From Reticulitermes speratus (taxonomy: Eukaryota; Arthropoda; Insecta; Blattodea; Rhinotermitidae), in NCBI GenBank assembly GCA_021186555.1, contig JAJKFL010000006.1, forward strand, positions 47,177,690 to 47,241,689: a stretch of 64,000 nt of DNA, given 5' to 3'. Of the stretch, positions 60,598 through 64,000 are shown one piece after another. A model generated the notes under the pieces. The model had not been told where the DNA came from and made no database searches. It worked only from the letters and a program-made list of their open reading frames with translations. The position numbers and the translations under genes are program-made. The first letter of the stretch is position 1. Every line of letters starts with the position of its first letter.

Positions 60598-63500
60598 TTA
60601 GACTCTAAAACAGTTTACCATAGAATAGAAGATTAGAATACGCAAAGGGCGGGCACCACAGTGACCAGTGCATTTGGACCATGATCGATCTTCTTTGCAA
60701 CCCTTTAGACAAGTGGTATTCAACCTTTTTTGTTCGCGTACCCCCAGATATAATTTCTCTTCAACTTTGTACCCCCAAAGTTGTTGGTACATAATTCAAG
60801 TTATACACAGTCTATAATCTACATCTAAAATAAGTTAAATAAATTACATAAAAAATAATGTATTAAATAATAAGTTTTAAATGAGAAAAAGGAGAATCAA
60901 GCTATTAAATAAATATATTATTGCCTATCATATAAAAATTTACAAAGGAACAAAGGTATTTTAGCAAAGCAAAATTATATGCACAGTGTGGAATAAAATG
61001 AAACTAGCCGCCCAGATAAGAATCGCATAAAGGGGAAGAGAGAGAGAGAAAAAAAAATGGCGCTCCCAAATCTCATGTCCTTACGTCCGGGTCTCTTGTG
61101 GCTAACCCTAAATCTGACCCTGATTATTCAGTGTTTATCATGAAATAATATATTTATTTTTTTTTATTTTACGTACTGCCTAAGATGTCTTCGCATACCT
61201 CAGGTTGAATACCACTGCTTTAGCTTATTCATTTAGTAGTCCCGCACCTTGAACAAATTGCAGTATCTTACTGACAGAGATGTCTTGAAAGTCACCTGGT
61301 TTCATAAAATGACGACCCATGTGCCTTAATCTTAGTGTGGCCAAAGCCTCACAGTCACAAAGAACGTGTGAGGCCGTTTCAGATGCCTGTTTGCATCTGT
61401 CACACTCAGGACTGTTTACCAGCCCCAGTTTAAATAGGTGTCCTTTTTAAATGAGTGTCCTGTTAGCAACCCTGTCATTATTCTTAGCTGGTTTCTGCTC
61501 AGATTGAGCAGATCACCAGCTTTTCTTGCAGAGGGGTTTTTAAGAAAGCCCTTAGCCTGCCTTTGTCCATGTACGGACTGCCAATGCTCCTCGTGTTTCC
61601 TAGTCGTCCAGTCCCTGATCACCCCCTTGCAACCTTTGCAGATATACCAAATGCAGGCTCAGGTCCTATGAATGGATGTGAGGAGCCTTGTCTGGCTAAC
61701 TGATCAGCTAATTCATTTCCATTAATCCCCATATGTCCCGGCACCCCATAACAGTTGGATCCTTTTATGTTTTGCCAGGTTCACCAGGGATTGATGGCAG
61801 TCCCAGACTAATTTGGAATTTATCTGTAATCTGTCAAGGGCCTTGATGGCTGTCTGACTGTCAGAAAGAATATAGATGTTCCTACCTGTGTAGCCCTTTT
61901 CTATATTCTCCATTATAAAGCATTAATGGCACATATGTCAGCCTGGAATACCGTGGTGTGGAGCCCAAGACTGAAGCTGTGCCCCCTTCTTGAGCCCCAT
62001 CTATACACAGCAGCACCAGTGTCTTTATTGGTCTTGCACCTATCTTTGTACCAGCCCAGGCCCCCTTTGTTGTCTGGGTTGAACCCATTCTGCCAGTCAC
62101 ACTTGTCAAGGAACTTGACTGTGAATGGCGTGTGGTATGCATGTCTCGCTAGCATCCTGTCAGTCCCCATTTGCAGGATGGGTTTGTGCTCCATATCCCT
62201 AGATTTTTTGGTGTGACCAGTTAGTGGATTTAGGTTTCCACTGCTGATTACACATTAGCCTGTAGATCCCTGCCTGGGCCTTCGCCTCAATCATTACATG
62301 AAGTGGAGGAAGTCCCAGGAGGACCTCCATTGCAGGTGTTGGGGTCATCTTCATCGCCCCTGTAATAGCCAGACAGGCTAATCTCTGTAACTTACTGAGC
62401 TCTGTCCTACTGACATTGTATCTGACCCTCATCCACCAAACCGTGGAGCCGTAGGCCAATATGGGTCTGATCACAATGGTGTAGTTCCAATGCACCACCC
62501 TGGGGTTCAGACCCTGTGTTTTACCAAATATGCCCTTAGAGGTCAAAAAAGCACTGTATGCCTTATTCATCACATTTTCAGCTGTGTCTTCCATGTCAAT
62601 CCCTTGTCCAGAATAAGTCCAAGGTATTTGACCTCGGTAGTCAGCTGCAAATTGTGTCCGGAGAGGCTGGCACCTTTAGGCCCCTTAAATCTCTTCCTGG
62701 TGAATGGTACTATCACCATCTTTTGTGGATTGATAGACAGCTGTATCCTATCACACCACTGTTGTACCATACTCAAAGCCTCCTGTAGAAGCTCTGAGAC
62801 AATGTTTAGGAATTTTTTGCAGGTATGGATAACAATGTCATCTGCATATCCCAGTGTATAGTAGCCATTCCCTTCGAGTCCTCCTATGAGTTTGTCCACA
62901 ACCAGGCTCCACAGCAGAGGCGATAAAACGCTCTACGGCGAACGGCCCCTGGCCACAGGCCCCTTCAGTTTCTTTTGCTTGCGTGACTGTGATTTTCCTG
63001 CTGCCCAGCATGGAGCTGATCCAATGACAGATCGTGTCTCCAAGCCCATGCCATTTGGCAGCATTTGTTATGATGTCAAATGAGGTGCTATCAAAAGCTC
63101 CCTCAATATCTAGGAAAGCTCCAAGTGTAACTTCACTGTTTTCCACTGCTTCATCTATATGTGTGATCACATGATGCAGTGCAGTTTCAGTGGACTTCCC
63201 TGGTTGGTAGGCAAATTGTTACCGATGTAGGGGACTTAGCCCCAAAATCTCGTCCATAATTTGCCTGTCCACCACTTTTTCCATAGTTTCGGCATGAAGG
63301 ACGATAGACTAATAGGACGATATTCCTTAGCCTCGGTATAGTTGTCCTTCCCTGGTTTAGGGATAAACGTCACCTTGACCTGCCTCAAAGCATACGGCAC
63401 AGATGAGTTGTTAAGTGTTCAATTCCTTGTTGCAAGAGTGCAGGTACAATTCCACCAGTCCCTGACGTGGTTTGAATGTGCTAATCTTATTTTAGACAAA

Positions 63501-64000
63501 TCATTGACCTTTTTAGACACTTCCCAGTCCTCCCTATGAGCAGCAAATGCTCTCAGGTTTGGCTGCCCTTGTCCTTCCAAGGCTACTTCTTCAGCAGACA
63601 CTGGAAAATGAACTCTGAATAGCACCCTCAGTGTCTCTTTTTTCACATTGGTATCAGCCATCAAGTAGTTTAATATATTCCACCCTGTTGGCTGACTGGC
63701 TGGCCATGATCCCCATGAGTTTGGCCCTGTCAGGTACTTCCTCGATCCCCCGACTGTAGTCCCTCCAAGAGGACCGTTTGGCTATTCTAATCTCTGTGTT
63801 GTAACAGGTGAGGGCCATCTTATATGATTCCCAATCACCTGTTTTCTTAGCATGATTAAAAAGCTCTCTTGTTAAAGCTTTAAGATGACTCAACTCTTTG
63901 TTCCACCAAAGAACCGTCCTCGTCGAGAGAGCCTCCCTGGCTGGACAGTTTTGGTGATAGGATGAGAGGATGGCCTGTTGCAACATGTCAACAGCCAGCT
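60598..64000 (-). mobile_element. LINE with RT and RNase H, minus strand, runs off right edge
   Basis: In 5' to 3' order on the minus strand: endonuclease-RT linker (63986-63654, VLWWNKELSHLKALTREL), RT palm with TLGAFLDIEGAFDSTSFDI (63125-63060) and YYTLGYADDIVIHTCKKF (62865-62800), thumb and connection (62594-62199, PILAYGSTVWW), RNase H (61913-61722, YILSDSQTAIKALDRLQ) and a C-terminal cysteine region near 61420. Frameshifts occur near 63420, 63220, 62950, 62580 and 61740, so it is not intact. RT plus RNase H points to the I/R1/Jockey group. Its 3' UTR continues at 60709-60598 beyond a nested hAT derivative. Confidence 0.88.
60710..61217. mobile_element. Non-autonomous hAT deletion derivative, 0.5 kb
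   Basis: Left end AAGTGGTATTCAACC and right end GGTTGAATACCACTG match the hAT at 55909-59139. About 250 bp inside each end is also shared (for example TAATTTCTCTTCA at the left and AAACTAGCCGCCCAGATAAG at the right). The whole transposase region is missing. Flanks CTTTAGAC and CTTTAGCT give an imperfect 8-bp duplication. It sits just after the stop of the RNase H LINE. Confidence 0.9.

Overview
The window is eukaryotic and looks like a large, repeat-rich insect genome. The evidence is an insect-type ionotropic chemoreceptor (IR) split into small exons with GT-AG introns, tRNA-derived SINEs, an RTE-clade LINE (APE endonuclease plus RT), a second LINE with RNase H, and a hAT transposon. A hemimetabolous insect such as a cockroach or termite is my inference from the style of the repeats. 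There are no bacterial operons, CRISPR arrays or rRNA.

Region 1 (1-36,090): one plus-strand gene spread over the whole interval. Eight exons (423-592, 1778-2062, 2186-2280, 4613-4789, 18145-18362, 20564-20781, 34484-34746, 35874-36090) join in consistent phase into about 547 codons of an IR75-like divergent ionotropic receptor. It has an N-terminal IR75 region, S1, M1, pore loop, M3, S2, M4 and a stop; only the extreme 5' end lies left of the window. The introns are filled by unrelated minisatellite arrays with units of 17-114 bp and up to about 184 copies. Two arrays grew out of splice junctions of the gene itself, and a third grew inside an RT reading frame.

Region 2 (31,100-48,100): short elements with inverted arms, a 35-37 bp tail carrying TGCACGGT, 12-14 bp target-site duplications and hairpins resembling minimal type I hammerhead ribozymes. 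I propose they are non-autonomous Penelope-like elements. This is the most interesting signal in the window. More arrays and SINEs lie between them.

Region 3 (43,400-60,400): four exon-like pieces on the plus strand (43407-43568, 48190-48357, 53500-53559, 60327-60368) whose phases chain together, possibly a second host gene running off the right edge. The second piece has a 2-nt frame break.

Region 4 (53,860-64,000): nested transposons. A minus-strand RTE LINE lacks its RT core and was cut in its endonuclease by a 3.2 kb hAT element with an 8-bp duplication and a frameshifted ZBED5-like transposase. A 0.5 kb deletion derivative of the same hAT sits 1.6 kb away, inside the 3' end of a minus-strand RT/RNase H LINE that runs off the right edge.

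Roughly 28 of 64 kb is tandem array. Many array units are multiples of 3, so long open frames appear on both strands; these are not genes.
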